Shown here in pieces: positions 43,361 through 52,353 of a DNA stretch of 64,000 nucleotides; the stretch's first letter is position 1; each line of letters begins with the position of its first letter. A program made the position numbers and the translations under genes. The notes beneath the pieces were generated by a model, which saw only the letters and a list, made by a program, of their open reading frames with translations, made no database searches and had not been told where the DNA came from. The stretch is from Spirochaetia bacterium (lineage in GTDB: Bacteria > Spirochaetota > UBA4802 > UBA5550), in the NCBI GenBank assembly GCA_009885955.1, contig VFJS01000009.1, positions 42,384 through 106,383 of the forward strand, in the 5' to 3' direction.

Positions 43361-45373
43361 ATGAATTATTATATTTTAATCCCGCTTGCCGCCCTGTTCA
43401 TTAATCTTTTTTTATTTGCGTACATTTCGGGCACAGGATGGAATAACAGCGCATCCAGGCTTTATAAATATTTCTGCATCGCATCAATCATATGGGAATT
43501 GCTGGATATAATAACCTGGTCGGGGATTTCAGACCGTTTAGCCCTGTATCTCATAAAGTTTCTCGCCCCTTTTTCCTTTTTAGTTCCCATTATTTTCCTC
43601 TATTTCATCTACAAATTAATCGGAAAACAGAATAATTATTATTTAAAATTATTATCCGGCACAATTTTGGCTGCAACAATACTATTAATTTTTACCGATT
43701 TATACATAACCAGCGAAATAATCCATACTTCATGGGGCATTATGCCCACCCCCGGGCCGGTATATAAACCCGTTATATTTATCAATTATGTGGCACCTGT
43801 CTTTTACTCCATAATTCTTATTATCCATACAATAGTCAATACCAGCGACGCCATGCTGAAAAAAAAACTTGTTATCGTCTCATTCGGCATGATATCCATG
43901 TTTGTCACAGCATTCGGCACCAGCATAGTTTTCCCGTATATCATCAATCTATATGCCTTTCCCAGGCTCGCGTCTTTTTCGACAATCTTTGCATCAATAT
44001 CAATATTTATAACCCTGGTTCAATACAAATTCCTTGCTCTGAGCGACAGTAAAATATCCTATGAACTCCTGAATCATGTTGCAGACGGAATAGTTATATG
44101 TGATAAAAACGGAAGCATTCTCGATATAAACAGATCAGCTCTGGGCATTCTTGAGCTCAAATCTCTGCCGGCAAAATCTCAAAAGATATGGGAATTTTTC
44201 CCGGCCAGCTACAATTTTAATACTGACTGCAGGGACATGGAATTTGCCCTGACGCTGGATGGAAAAGAAAAATACATCATGATGTCACAGAGTAACATAT
44301 CTGTATCAAATTACAATATCGGGAAAATGATTCTGTTCAAAGATATCACATCATGGAAGAAAAGCGAGGATGCCCTCTATGAATCTGAAATGCTATATCA
44401 TACCATCATAGATTCCTCCCCTGATGCCATATGCATGGCTGACAGGAACGGAAACCTTACTTTTGTATCGCAGAATGCAGTGAATATCTTCGGCTATTTC
44501 GACATACAGGAGGTTATCGGAACAAGCATCTTCTCATATATCGACAAGGATGGCCTGCAGGCGGCTATTGAAAATTTTAAAAGGACCATCAATCAAAAAA
44601 GTGTAATAAAAAACATTTACCGGATGGTAAAAAAGGACGGGACCCTTTTCTGGGGAGAGACAAATTCGATAACTATTTTCGACAGCAAAGGCCGGATAAA
44701 GGGAATGATTTCCATAATCCGTGATGCAACTGACAGGATACAGAATGAATTAATAATAAAAAAATCGTCTGCTGAAAAGGAGGTACTGCTAAAAGAGCTC
44801 CAGCACAGGGTAAAAAATAATCTTAATGTTGTATACAGCCTCCTTGATTTTGAGGCCGGAAAACTCTCCAATGATAATGACCGGGAAATTTTAATTAATG
44901 CGCAAAACCGCATCCATTCAATGGGAATTGTCTATGAACAGCTCTATAATTCCGATGATCTGGATCTGATAGATCTCGATGTCTATATCAAAAAACTCAC
45001 TACGGCATTAATCGATATCTATTCAGTAAAAAACAGAAACATCCAGATAATCTCAGGCCTCAGCAGTATTAAGCTGGATTCGAAACGGGCTGTCACACTG
45101 GGGCTCATAATAAATGAACTGGTAATGAATTCAATAAAATATGCCTTCCCTCACAATACCTCGGGCATTATAACCATAAACCTCTCCATTTCCGATGGAT
45201 GGATTATTCTCGAAGTAAAGGATAACGGAAGCGGAATAACCGACGATCTTTATGAAAACAAAGGCGGGACACTGGGCCTGAAACTCATTAACCTGCTGAT
45301 ACAGCACATATCAGGCTATCTCACGATTGAGTCAGCCGATGGGATGAAGGCTACTATCCGTTTTTTCCTTTGA
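43361..45373 (+). CDS. 7TM-PAS-PAS-HWE/HisKA_2 membrane sensor kinase
   Basis: Residues 1-~225 contain seven membrane helices in the pattern of the histidine-kinase N-terminal 7TM sensor domain (start LIPLAALFINLFLFAYISG). PAS1 (~240-335) begins LLNHVADGIVICDKNGSILD. PAS2 (~345-460) has YHTIIDSSPDAICMADRNGN and ends IIRDATDR. The kinase core has LKELQHRVKNNLNVVYSLL with the phospho-His, and the ATPase part shows ELVMNSIKYAF and VKDNGSGI. It has the same HisKA_2/HWE-type core as the 1014-residue kinase at 36223, but a membrane sensor in front. No response regulator gene is adjacent. Confidence 0.9.
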   Translation: MNYYILIPLAALFINLFLFAYISGTGWNNSASRLYKYFCIASIIWELLDIITWSGISDRLALYLIKFLAPFSFLVPIIFLYFIYKLIGKQNNYYLKLLSGTILAATILLIFTDLYITSEIIHTSWGIMPTPGPVYKPVIFINYVAPVFYSIILIIHTIVNTSDAMLKKKLVIVSFGMISMFVTAFGTSIVFPYIINLYAFPRLASFSTIFASISIFITLVQYKFLALSDSKISYELLNHVADGIVICDKNGSILDINRSALGILELKSLPAKSQKIWEFFPASYNFNTDCRDMEFALTLDGKEKYIMMSQSNISVSNYNIGKMILFKDITSWKKSEDALYESEMLYHTIIDSSPDAICMADRNGNLTFVSQNAVNIFGYFDIQEVIGTSIFSYIDKDGLQAAIENFKRTINQKSVIKNIYRMVKKDGTLFWGETNSITIFDSKGRIKGMISIIRDATDRIQNELIIKKSSAEKEVLLKELQHRVKNNLNVVYSLLDFEAGKLSNDNDREILINAQNRIHSMGIVYEQLYNSDDLDLIDLDVYIKKLTTALIDIYSVKNRNIQIISGLSSIKLDSKRAVTLGLIINELVMNSIKYAFPHNTSGIITINLSISDGWIILEVKDNGSGITDDLYENKGGTLGLKLINLLIQHISGYLTIESADGMKATIRFFL

Positions 45374-45389
45374 CGATGTTCTGAAATGA

Positions 45390-46835
45390 TTATACCATCT
45401 CCCCGGGCTTAACATACCTGTCAAATTCCTCTCCCGACAGATAACCCAGTTTCAGAGCAGCTTCCCTGAGCGTAATCCTCTCTATCCTTGCCTTTCTGGC
45501 TATTTCAGCAGCCCTGTCATAACCGATATGGGTATTTAAAACTGCGGCCAGCATCAATGATTTGCCAAGGTGGTCTCTGATGTTGTCCAGATCAGGGACA
45601 ATACCTGAAATGCATTTTTCGCTGAAAGAGATAGAGGCATCGGCCAGGAGACCTGCAGATTCAAGAAATGAAAAAACAATCAGCGGTTTGTGAACATTCA
45701 GTTCAAAATTTCCGCTCATCCCGGAGATTGATATCGTGGTATCATTCCCGATTATCCTGGCGCAGACCATGGCAAGGGCTTCAGCCTGGGAGGGATTAAC
45801 CTTGCCCGGCATAATAGAGGACCCAGGCTCATTTTCGGGAAGAATAATCTCTCCGATTCCACAAAGAGGGCCCGAGGCCATGAGACGTATGTCACCGGTA
45901 ATTTTCATAAGGCTTACGGCAATTCTTTTCAACGCCCCTGATGATTGAACAATGGCATCATGGGCTGCCATGGCTTCAAATTTACTTACTGCCGTCATTA
46001 AAGGGATACCGGTAATTTCTGCAATTTTTTCAGTCACTTTTTCAACATATCCCGGCGGGGTATTTATCCCCGTACCCACTGCAGTTCCGCCCAGGGCAAG
46101 CTCAGAGAGGCCATTCAGGCTCTCATGAATTGAGGATATCCCTTTTCTCACCTGTTCCGCATATCCTGAGAATTCCTGTCCAAGGGAAACCGGCATGGCA
46201 TCCATGAGATGGGTCCTCCCGGTTTTTATTATCATCCTGAACTCCGAAGCTTTATTATCCAGGGCTGCAGCAAGAACCTTCAGTGCTGGTATTGTCCGTG
46301 ATGCCAGCATTCTATACGCTGCGATATTCATGGCCGAAGGAAATACATCATTTGACGACTGTGATTTATTAACATCATCGTTGGGATGTATAATGCCCGA
46401 AGAACCTTTTTTACCTCCAAGAATTTCAATCGCCCTGTTTGATATAACCTCATTGGCATTCATATTCGTCTGAGTCCCCGAACCGCTCTGCCATATGACA
46501 AGGGGAAAATGTTCATCAAAACGGCCCGTTAAAATTTCATCGCAGGCAAGGACTATGGCATCGGACTTTTTTTTATCAAGAACCCCGCATTCATTGTTGG
46601 CTTTTGCCGCCGCCTTTTTTATCTCTGCAATGGCATATATGATTTCCATCGGCATCTTTTGGCTTCCTATGGTGAAGTTCTCCAGGGCGCGCTGGGTCTG
46701 CGCTCCCCAGTAGGCGTCAAAGGGGACATTCACCTCTCCAAGGGAATCTTTTTCAATCCTGAATTTAATTTTAGGCCTCCGGATTCTTTCTATTTCAATA
46801 CGTTCAATACATGATGAATAGTGAAACATATGCAT
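45390..46835 (-). CDS. fumC: Fumarate hydratase class II
   Basis: This enzyme interconverts fumarate and malate in the TCA cycle. The protein (481 residues as drawn) shows [54 protein letters not shown] and the signature loop [16 protein letters not shown]. The [13 protein letters not shown] and NMNANEV patterns favour FumC over aspartate ammonia-lyase. The true N-terminus is uncertain: the first ~23 residues ([20 protein letters not shown]) are not part of the family, and no ATG lies at the conserved start. It converges with the sensor kinase, 16 bases apart. Confidence 0.93.
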   Translation of the reverse strand: MHMFHYSSCIERIEIERIRRPKIKFRIEKDSLGEVNVPFDAYWGAQTQRALENFTIGSQKMPMEIIYAIAEIKKAAAKANNECGVLDKKKSDAIVLACDEILTGRFDEHFPLVIWQSGSGTQTNMNANEVISNRAIEILGGKKGSSGIIHPNDDVNKSQSSNDVFPSAMNIAAYRMLASRTIPALKVLAAALDNKASEFRMIIKTGRTHLMDAMPVSLGQEFSGYAEQVRKGISSIHESLNGLSELALGGTAVGTGINTPPGYVEKVTEKIAEITGIPLMTAVSKFEAMAAHDAIVQSSGALKRIAVSLMKITGDIRLMASGPLCGIGEIILPENEPGSSIMPGKVNPSQAEALAMVCARIIGNDTTISISGMSGNFELNVHKPLIVFSFLESAGLLADASISFSEKCISGIVPDLDNIRDHLGKSLMLAAVLNTHIGYDRAAEIARKARIERITLREAALKLGYLSGEEFDRYVKPGEMV

Positions 46836-47201
46836 CTCAATTTGTCAATACACTTGAAGCCGAATCAACTGTTTTTATTACTAATTGTATAAACGATTTC
46901 ACCAGATAAAATTTTAATACACTCAATAATTTGCTCCCTGTCCCACTGAAGGGGCGCGAAATTTTTATTTTTCAGCGAATTATTTCTGCACATCTTCCCC
47001 TTTAATGGGACAAGGCGGATATTAAGATTAATCATCAAATAAACTTTTTGTTGCTTGACATAAAGCAAATCATGTTGAGATTATTAATAATTACTGGATT
47101 CATTTTTTCATGACAATTACTAGAGGTTTTCATTCTATACCAAGGTTTTCAAGAATTTATTTTTTAAAACCGTTATTCACAAACAGGAGCTGAATATAGT
47201 T
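46836..47201. promoter_or_regulatory. Divergent gap between fumC and the TAXI protein, with a possible promoter
   Basis: In this 366-base stretch, TTGACA at 47055-47060 followed after 18 bases by GATTAT (47079-47084) could drive the rightward TAXI gene, with a long leader. A 67-codon minus-strand frame (46865-47068) lacks a ribosome site and I do not count it as a gene. No fumC promoter was identified. Confidence 0.35.
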
Positions 47202-48581
47202 ATGGAAAAAAAAATTATATCAGGCCGATCAACATCAATCCTTGACCACAAAATTTTTCCGCTCATCCTTTCCCTCGTAATGCTGATTGCGGCAATTCTG
47301 ATATTCTATTTCATCGATTTTTTCCCGGACTATTCCCATGTAAAAATAAAAATATTTTCAGGACCCGCATCGGGTTACTATTATGAAAAAGTTGAAGAAG
47401 CATCAAAGCTGGCCAAAATCCGAAATGGAAGAATCGAAAATATTTCTACAAACGGTTCCTCTGAAAACATTGACAGGCTTACAAAATCCGGTGAAAAAGG
47501 TGTTTTTGCCCTGATCCAGGATGGAATGCCCCAGGCAAAAGGCATTCAGCTTGCTGCATACCTCACCGCCCCGGAGACCGTTTTTTTTCTGGGCCGCGAT
47601 GCAGACAGGATAAAAGCAATGTCAGACCTCAGGAATGCCAGAATAGGCATAGGCCCGAAGGGAAGCGGTACCGCATATGCAGCAGAACAGATATTCGGAA
47701 TTCCTAAAATAAAAACACTCAATGTCAGGCTTTCAAACCACACTGTTGATGAACAGGTTGAACTTCTCCGTGCCGGAAAACTTGACCTGGGAATATTCAT
47801 CATACGGGATAAGTCCGCCTTCATTGAAAAGGCGATTACTGAATACAGGCTTCAGATTGCAGACATACGCCAGCTGGAGAGCATATCGCAGAGATACCCT
47901 TTTCTTCAGCCCGGGACTATCCCCCAGGGGTTTTATGACCCGGTTGAAAATCTGCCGGCATCAGAAAAAAAAGTATTAAAGGTCAGCACCCTTCTTGTTA
48001 CCGGCAGTGATGTAAAAAGATCCCAGATCATCGGCCTCCTGAGTATCTTTAATGAACTCAATCCCAATTTTATCAGCCATAACCGCGCCAACACCAACTG
48101 GTCGGGGATCCCCATGGCATCTCCGGGCATCGATTACTTCGCCAACCAGGGGCCTGAAATACTCGACCGGTACGCTCCCCGGCTCATGGATATTATTCCC
48201 ATGTCCAGCCTGGTGCAGATTATCATGGCCTTAAGTGTCTTTTTCAACATCATGGGAATAGGGAACCGCTTCCGTCTCTGGAGGATTGATGCAAACAGGG
48301 TCACGATTGAAAAGGAGATAAATGACTTTCTCGGGTCAGTGATGCTTCCTGATGAGATTGCAATACTTAAACCTGAACCTTCTCATAAAATAAGAATTGA
48401 GAATGGAAGTCTCGATGCCATTATTAACAGGCTTGAGGCCCTTGAAGAAAAGTGCAGAATATGGTCCCAATCCATGCTGGTCCCCATGGGTGCTGAAATG
48501 TCTTACCGCTACCAGGAGGAGATTATCAGCAGAAATATTACCGCACTCCGTGTTTACCGATCCAGGCTGGAAGAATCATAG
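47202..48581 (+). CDS. Membrane-anchored TAXI-type substrate-binding protein
   Basis: The 459-residue protein has an N-terminal membrane anchor (~19-42). A TAXI-like periplasmic domain (~45-320) begins VKIKIFSGPASGYYYEKVEE and includes RNARIGIGPKGSGTAYAAE and VDEQVELLRAGKLDLGIFII. A second membrane segment (~343-362) leads to a cytoplasmic, partly helical tail ending ITALRVYRSRLEES. TAXI proteins bind small acids for TRAP transporters, but no TRAP permease lies beside it. With membrane spans on both sides of the binding domain it could instead be a receptor that signals inward, which is inference. Confidence 0.8.
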   Translation: MEKKIISGRSTSILDHKIFPLILSLVMLIAAILIFYFIDFFPDYSHVKIKIFSGPASGYYYEKVEEASKLAKIRNGRIENISTNGSSENIDRLTKSGEKGVFALIQDGMPQAKGIQLAAYLTAPETVFFLGRDADRIKAMSDLRNARIGIGPKGSGTAYAAEQIFGIPKIKTLNVRLSNHTVDEQVELLRAGKLDLGIFIIRDKSAFIEKAITEYRLQIADIRQLESISQRYPFLQPGTIPQGFYDPVENLPASEKKVLKVSTLLVTGSDVKRSQIIGLLSIFNELNPNFISHNRANTNWSGIPMASPGIDYFANQGPEILDRYAPRLMDIIPMSSLVQIIMALSVFFNIMGIGNRFRLWRIDANRVTIEKEINDFLGSVMLPDEIAILKPEPSHKIRIENGSLDAIINRLEALEEKCRIWSQSMLVPMGAEMSYRYQEEIISRNITALRVYRSRLEES

Positions 48582-48670
48582 CACAGCGATAGTCTGTTTG
48601 ACCTTCTGCCTCTTTCCGGCATCCATGGCAAAACCGTAAATAATCCTGTCCGGGAAAAGGGTTTATAGAA

Positions 48671-49405
48671 TCAAACCACAGAGGAAACTTCCCCAAGGTA
48701 CGCTTCAAGAACGCTTTCATTCTTATGAAGCTCAGCTGGGGTTCCTTCGGCAACTATATGGCCTCTTTCCATGACGTAGGCAAAATCCGCCACTTCCAGC
48801 GCCCTTTTGGCAATCTGCTCAACCAGCAGCAGAGTTATACCCTCTTTCTTAAGTCGGCGGATAATTGTAAATACTTCCTCAATGATGACTGGTGCAAGCC
48901 CCATGGATGGTTCATCCATGAGCATAACCTTGGGGTTTGCCATGAGAGCGCGTCCTATTGCAAGCATCTGCTGTTCTCCCCCAGAAAGGGTTCCTGCAGA
49001 CTGAAGATGCCGATTTTTAAGAAGCGGGAAGAGATCGTAGACCCTTTCCAGGTCTTTTGCTGACTTTTTCCTGAAGCCGAAAAACTTGGGCAGATTGCTG
49101 TAAGCGCCGAGAAGCAGGTTGTCTTCAACGGTGAGAGTTCCGAATACTTTCCTTCCCTCGGGGGAATGCGCCAGTCCAAGGCGTGCTATCCTCGAAGCAT
49201 CCATACCCTGGACCGGTCTGCCGTCAATGAACACCTCTCCGCGGGCCGGTTTCACCAGGCCCGATATCGCCCGCATGGTAGTTGTTTTTCCAGCCCCATT
49301 TGGTCCGATAAGCGCCACCAGCGCGCCCTGTTTCACAGCAAGGGAGACTCCGGTTAGCACCTCGCTTGTTCCATAACCTGCATGGAGGTTTTTGACTATC
49401 AGCAT
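48671..49405 (-). CDS. livF: Liv-type ABC transporter ATPase LivF (cluster 1)
   Basis: The 244-residue ATPase has Walker A GPNGAGKTT, signature LSGGEQQMLAIGRAL, Walker B VMLMDEPSMGLAP and a downstream EQIAKRALEVADFAYVME stretch with the Gln/His-loop region. It is the LivF partner of the high-affinity branched-chain amino acid transporter family, which also takes urea, amides or aromatic compounds. It lies 21 bases downstream of the LivM-LivG fusion gene and completes the minus-strand cluster livK-livH-livMG-livF. Confidence 0.93.
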   Translation of the reverse strand: MLIVKNLHAGYGTSEVLTGVSLAVKQGALVALIGPNGAGKTTTMRAISGLVKPARGEVFIDGRPVQGMDASRIARLGLAHSPEGRKVFGTLTVEDNLLLGAYSNLPKFFGFRKKSAKDLERVYDLFPLLKNRHLQSAGTLSGGEQQMLAIGRALMANPKVMLMDEPSMGLAPVIIEEVFTIIRRLKKEGITLLLVEQIAKRALEVADFAYVMERGHIVAEGTPAELHKNESVLEAYLGEVSSVV

Positions 49406-49426
49406 ATCTCTTTCCTTAATACCGCG

Positions 49427-51397
49427 CTATGATAATTCGGGAATTGCATCCCTGCTTATCGTTCCCTTTTTTTCCGGCTCACTGGCAAATCCCAGATAGG
49501 CCTCGATTACAGCGGGATTTCGCTTAATCTCATCAGGCTTTCCCTGGGCGATAACCTTGCCGTAATCCAGGACTGTGACGATATGGCACATTTCGCTCAC
49601 CACCTCCATGTGATGTTCGATGAGGATAATGGTAATGCCCAGTTCATTTATTTTTCTTATAATTTTGAGCAGTTTTTTTACATCGGGCTGTGAAAGGCCG
49701 GCAGCAGGTTCATCCAGGATCAAAAGATCGGGCCGACGCGCAAGTGCCCGTGCAATTTCGAGCAGCCTCTGTGCCCCGTAAGGGAGATCCTTGGCTATGG
49801 TCCTTGCTTCATCCCTCAACCCCACCATGTCGAGTATGGCCAGCGATTCCGATTGGGCCCTCCGTATGCTTTTCTGTCCCAGGCCAAGGAGTACAAAAGG
49901 GAGCGATGTCTGATATATGCTCTTCATTGCTACCATTACGTTGTCAATAACCGGAAGTTCGCTGAAGATCTGCAGATTCTGAAACGTCCGGGAAATCCCC
50001 AGTTGCGCCACCTTCAGGAGGCTCCCCTTTACAAGTATTTTTCCATGAAATAGTATTTCGCCGCTTGTGGGAGCGTAAAGACCGGAGATGACATTAACGA
50101 CGGTACTCTTGCCGGAACCGTTGGGGCCGATAAGGCCGTGTATCTCGCCGGAATTGACGCTTATGGTAATTCCGTCAATTGCCTTGACACCGCCGAAATA
50201 TTTTTTTAGATCCTGTAATACGAGGAGCGGCCTGCCGTCTGTTTCCTGCCTTATCAGCACATCACTGATTTCTGCCTGTTCAGGAAAAGGAAGAGGATCG
50301 ATGCGGAAAAGTTTTGCCAGGTAACGGCTGGCAAAACCCATAAGCCCCTCTGGCAGCCCTACCATGACTGCAAAAAGCATCAGGGCAAAAATAGCCTTCC
50401 TCCAATCCTCAATGTTTGATGTAAAGAGACCCAGGGTAACAAGAAGCCCCATGGCAATAATAGGCGCTGCTGCCTGAAAGGGTTTGGTTGTCCTGCTGAC
50501 CATGCCGCGTATTCCGGCGACAAGTGCAAACAGGAATCCAATACCTGAAAATATCTCAAAAAGAAGCAGGTTGGACAGAAGATTTGGAAGCAGAACAATG
50601 ATCGTCGATCCGACGAAAACACCCCAGAGACTCTTCCTGCCCCCCAGAACAACGCCAAGAAGAAGAATTACCATGAGTTCATACACAAAAACCTGGGGCT
50701 GCAGAAACTGCATGCTGAATGCGTAGAGTCCTCCCGCAAGGCTGCCAAGGCCCGATCCTATTGTAAAAGCTATTGCCTTGTGCCGGTGGGCCCCAATCCC
50801 CATGGCATCTGTTGCAATGGGACTGTCACGAAGCGCCTCAAAAGCCCTTCCCCACTGGGACGTGAGAAGGTTCTTCATTGCAATCCACACAAGGATGAAA
50901 AAAATGAGGCAGAGCCAATAGAATCCTTTCGTCTCAAGCATGAATCCGAATATTGGCGGGCGGGGAACCTGCAGACCCTCGGCGCCCTTTGTAAGAAACT
51001 CCAGTTCATTAAGGACAGTGGTAGTAAGGGCCATAAAACTGAGTGTTGACAGGGCAAATTGGGGGCCTTCCAGCCTGAGTGCAGGAAAAGCGAGCAGTCT
51101 CCCGAAGAGACAACCCACGGCGGTGGCAGCAAAAAGTGCCGGGATCAGGGTGAAGCCGAAACGGCTGACAACAATTCCTGCAGTATAGGCACCAATGCCG
51201 AGAAAAGCTGCCTGCGCCAGGTTAACCTGTCCAAGGTAACCGACGGTGATATCAAGACCGATTAAAAGAATACCGTAAATTGCCAGGAGAGTGAGCAGGC
51301 CCAGCATGAAGGAATTGTCAACCGCCATCGGAACAACAGCCAATAGTACGGCAACCAGCAATTCTGCTCCAAGAACAAAAACCAGCCTTTTTAACAT
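49427..51397 (-). CDS. livM: LivM-LivG fusion: ABC permease and ATPase in one polypeptide (cluster 1)
   Basis: Residues 1-~350 are a LivM permease with about ten membrane segments (GLDITVGYLGQVNLAQAAFLG; GRAFEALRDSPIATDAMGI, the EAA-like loop). A short soluble linker (~355-395) leads to a LivG ATPase (~395-656) with Walker A GPNGSGKST, ISRTFQNLQIFSELPV typical of LivG, a PYGAQRLLEIARALA signature and Walker B LLILDEPAAGLS. The frame is unbroken. In most systems LivM and LivG are separate, as they are in the second cluster of this window, so the fusion is notable but known for this transporter type. The ligand is unknown. Confidence 0.93.
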   Translation of the reverse strand: MLKRLVFVLGAELLVAVLLAVVPMAVDNSFMLGLLTLLAIYGILLIGLDITVGYLGQVNLAQAAFLGIGAYTAGIVVSRFGFTLIPALFAATAVGCLFGRLLAFPALRLEGPQFALSTLSFMALTTTVLNELEFLTKGAEGLQVPRPPIFGFMLETKGFYWLCLIFFILVWIAMKNLLTSQWGRAFEALRDSPIATDAMGIGAHRHKAIAFTIGSGLGSLAGGLYAFSMQFLQPQVFVYELMVILLLGVVLGGRKSLWGVFVGSTIIVLLPNLLSNLLLFEIFSGIGFLFALVAGIRGMVSRTTKPFQAAAPIIAMGLLVTLGLFTSNIEDWRKAIFALMLFAVMVGLPEGLMGFASRYLAKLFRIDPLPFPEQAEISDVLIRQETDGRPLLVLQDLKKYFGGVKAIDGITISVNSGEIHGLIGPNGSGKSTVVNVISGLYAPTSGEILFHGKILVKGSLLKVAQLGISRTFQNLQIFSELPVIDNVMVAMKSIYQTSLPFVLLGLGQKSIRRAQSESLAILDMVGLRDEARTIAKDLPYGAQRLLEIARALARRPDLLILDEPAAGLSQPDVKKLLKIIRKINELGITIILIEHHMEVVSEMCHIVTVLDYGKVIAQGKPDEIKRNPAVIEAYLGFASEPEKKGTISRDAIPELS

Positions 51398-51426
51398 TGT
51401 CCGACACCTTCAATGGTTTTCAATAT

Positions 51427-52305
51427 TCAGACCTTCCGTATAACAGCCTTGCCGAAAATTCCCGTAGGTCTCAAGGCAAGGGCAAGGATGAGCAGGGTAA
51501 GTCCAGGAACTTCCCTCCAACCGCTTCCAATATAATAGCTGGTCAGACTTTCAAGAATTCCCAGGAATATTCCGACGGCTACAACGCCAAATCCTGAATC
51601 AAGGCCCGCAACAACTGCCACGGAAAAAGCCTTGAGTACAAGTGCTGATGCCATGGTGGGCCCCACTGTGGTAATCGGTGAAATCAGGACCCCTGCCATG
51701 GCTGCCACTACTCCCGAGATTGCATAGGAGAGCATCACGGTCCGGTTTGCCGAGATCCCCATGAGTTCAGCTGCATCACGGTCGGTGGAAACTGCTTCGA
51801 AGGCTTTGCCGAGCAGGGTCTGCCTCTTAAAGAGCTCAATGAGTCCCATGATGAAAAAAACACCTATGGCGACGGAGATCTCGACGGGTGTCACGCTTAT
51901 CCCGAAAACCTGGAAGGCGTCTGAAGAGATTGGAGTCGGGAAAGGACGGTCATCGCGTCCCCAGATATTTTCCGATACTGAGAAGAATAATAATCCCAGA
52001 ATTATGGTCAGAAGAATCCATCCCTCGCTCTTCTGCTCAAGGGCAAGACGCACTGCGGAGCGCTCAACAAACAAGCCGAGAAGCGCGCCGCAGAGCAGCC
52101 CCAATAATACCATGATCCCGTAGGGAAGGCCCAGATTTGTCAGGCTGAGGCAGATGAAAGCTGAAACCATGACGAGTTCGCCCTGGCCGAAATTGATGCT
52201 TTTCCCGGTAGCATAAGTGAGTTGAAATCCGTATGCCACGAGGGCATATACCAGGCCCATGAACGCACCGCTCACCATCATCTGGAAGACCATAATCTGG
52301 TCCAT
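51427..52305 (-). CDS. livH: Liv-type ABC transporter permease LivH (cluster 1)
   Basis: This 292-residue membrane protein has about eight spans. LivH features are visible: GLVYALVAYGFQLTYATGKSINFGQGELV at the start, and FEAVSTDRDAAELMGISANR, the loop that contacts the ATPases. It sits between livK (48 bases upstream) and the livMG fusion (29 bases downstream) on the minus strand. Confidence 0.93.
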   Translation of the reverse strand: MDQIMVFQMMVSGAFMGLVYALVAYGFQLTYATGKSINFGQGELVMVSAFICLSLTNLGLPYGIMVLLGLLCGALLGLFVERSAVRLALEQKSEGWILLTIILGLLFFSVSENIWGRDDRPFPTPISSDAFQVFGISVTPVEISVAIGVFFIMGLIELFKRQTLLGKAFEAVSTDRDAAELMGISANRTVMLSYAISGVVAAMAGVLISPITTVGPTMASALVLKAFSVAVVAGLDSGFGVVAVGIFLGILESLTSYYIGSGWREVPGLTLLILALALRPTGIFGKAVIRKV

Positions 52306-52353
52306 GGTATTTCCCTATCCCCTGTATGTCAGTCTGTTCAGAAAATTATTTCC

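Noticed and set aside
45390..46835. Aspartate ammonia-lyase instead of fumarase
   Set aside because: The [21 protein letters not shown] and [11 protein letters not shown] motifs and overall pattern fit FumC better.
46865..47068. 67-codon minus-strand frame between fumC and the TAXI gene
   Set aside because: No ribosome site, contains a good rightward promoter candidate, and shows no protein family features.
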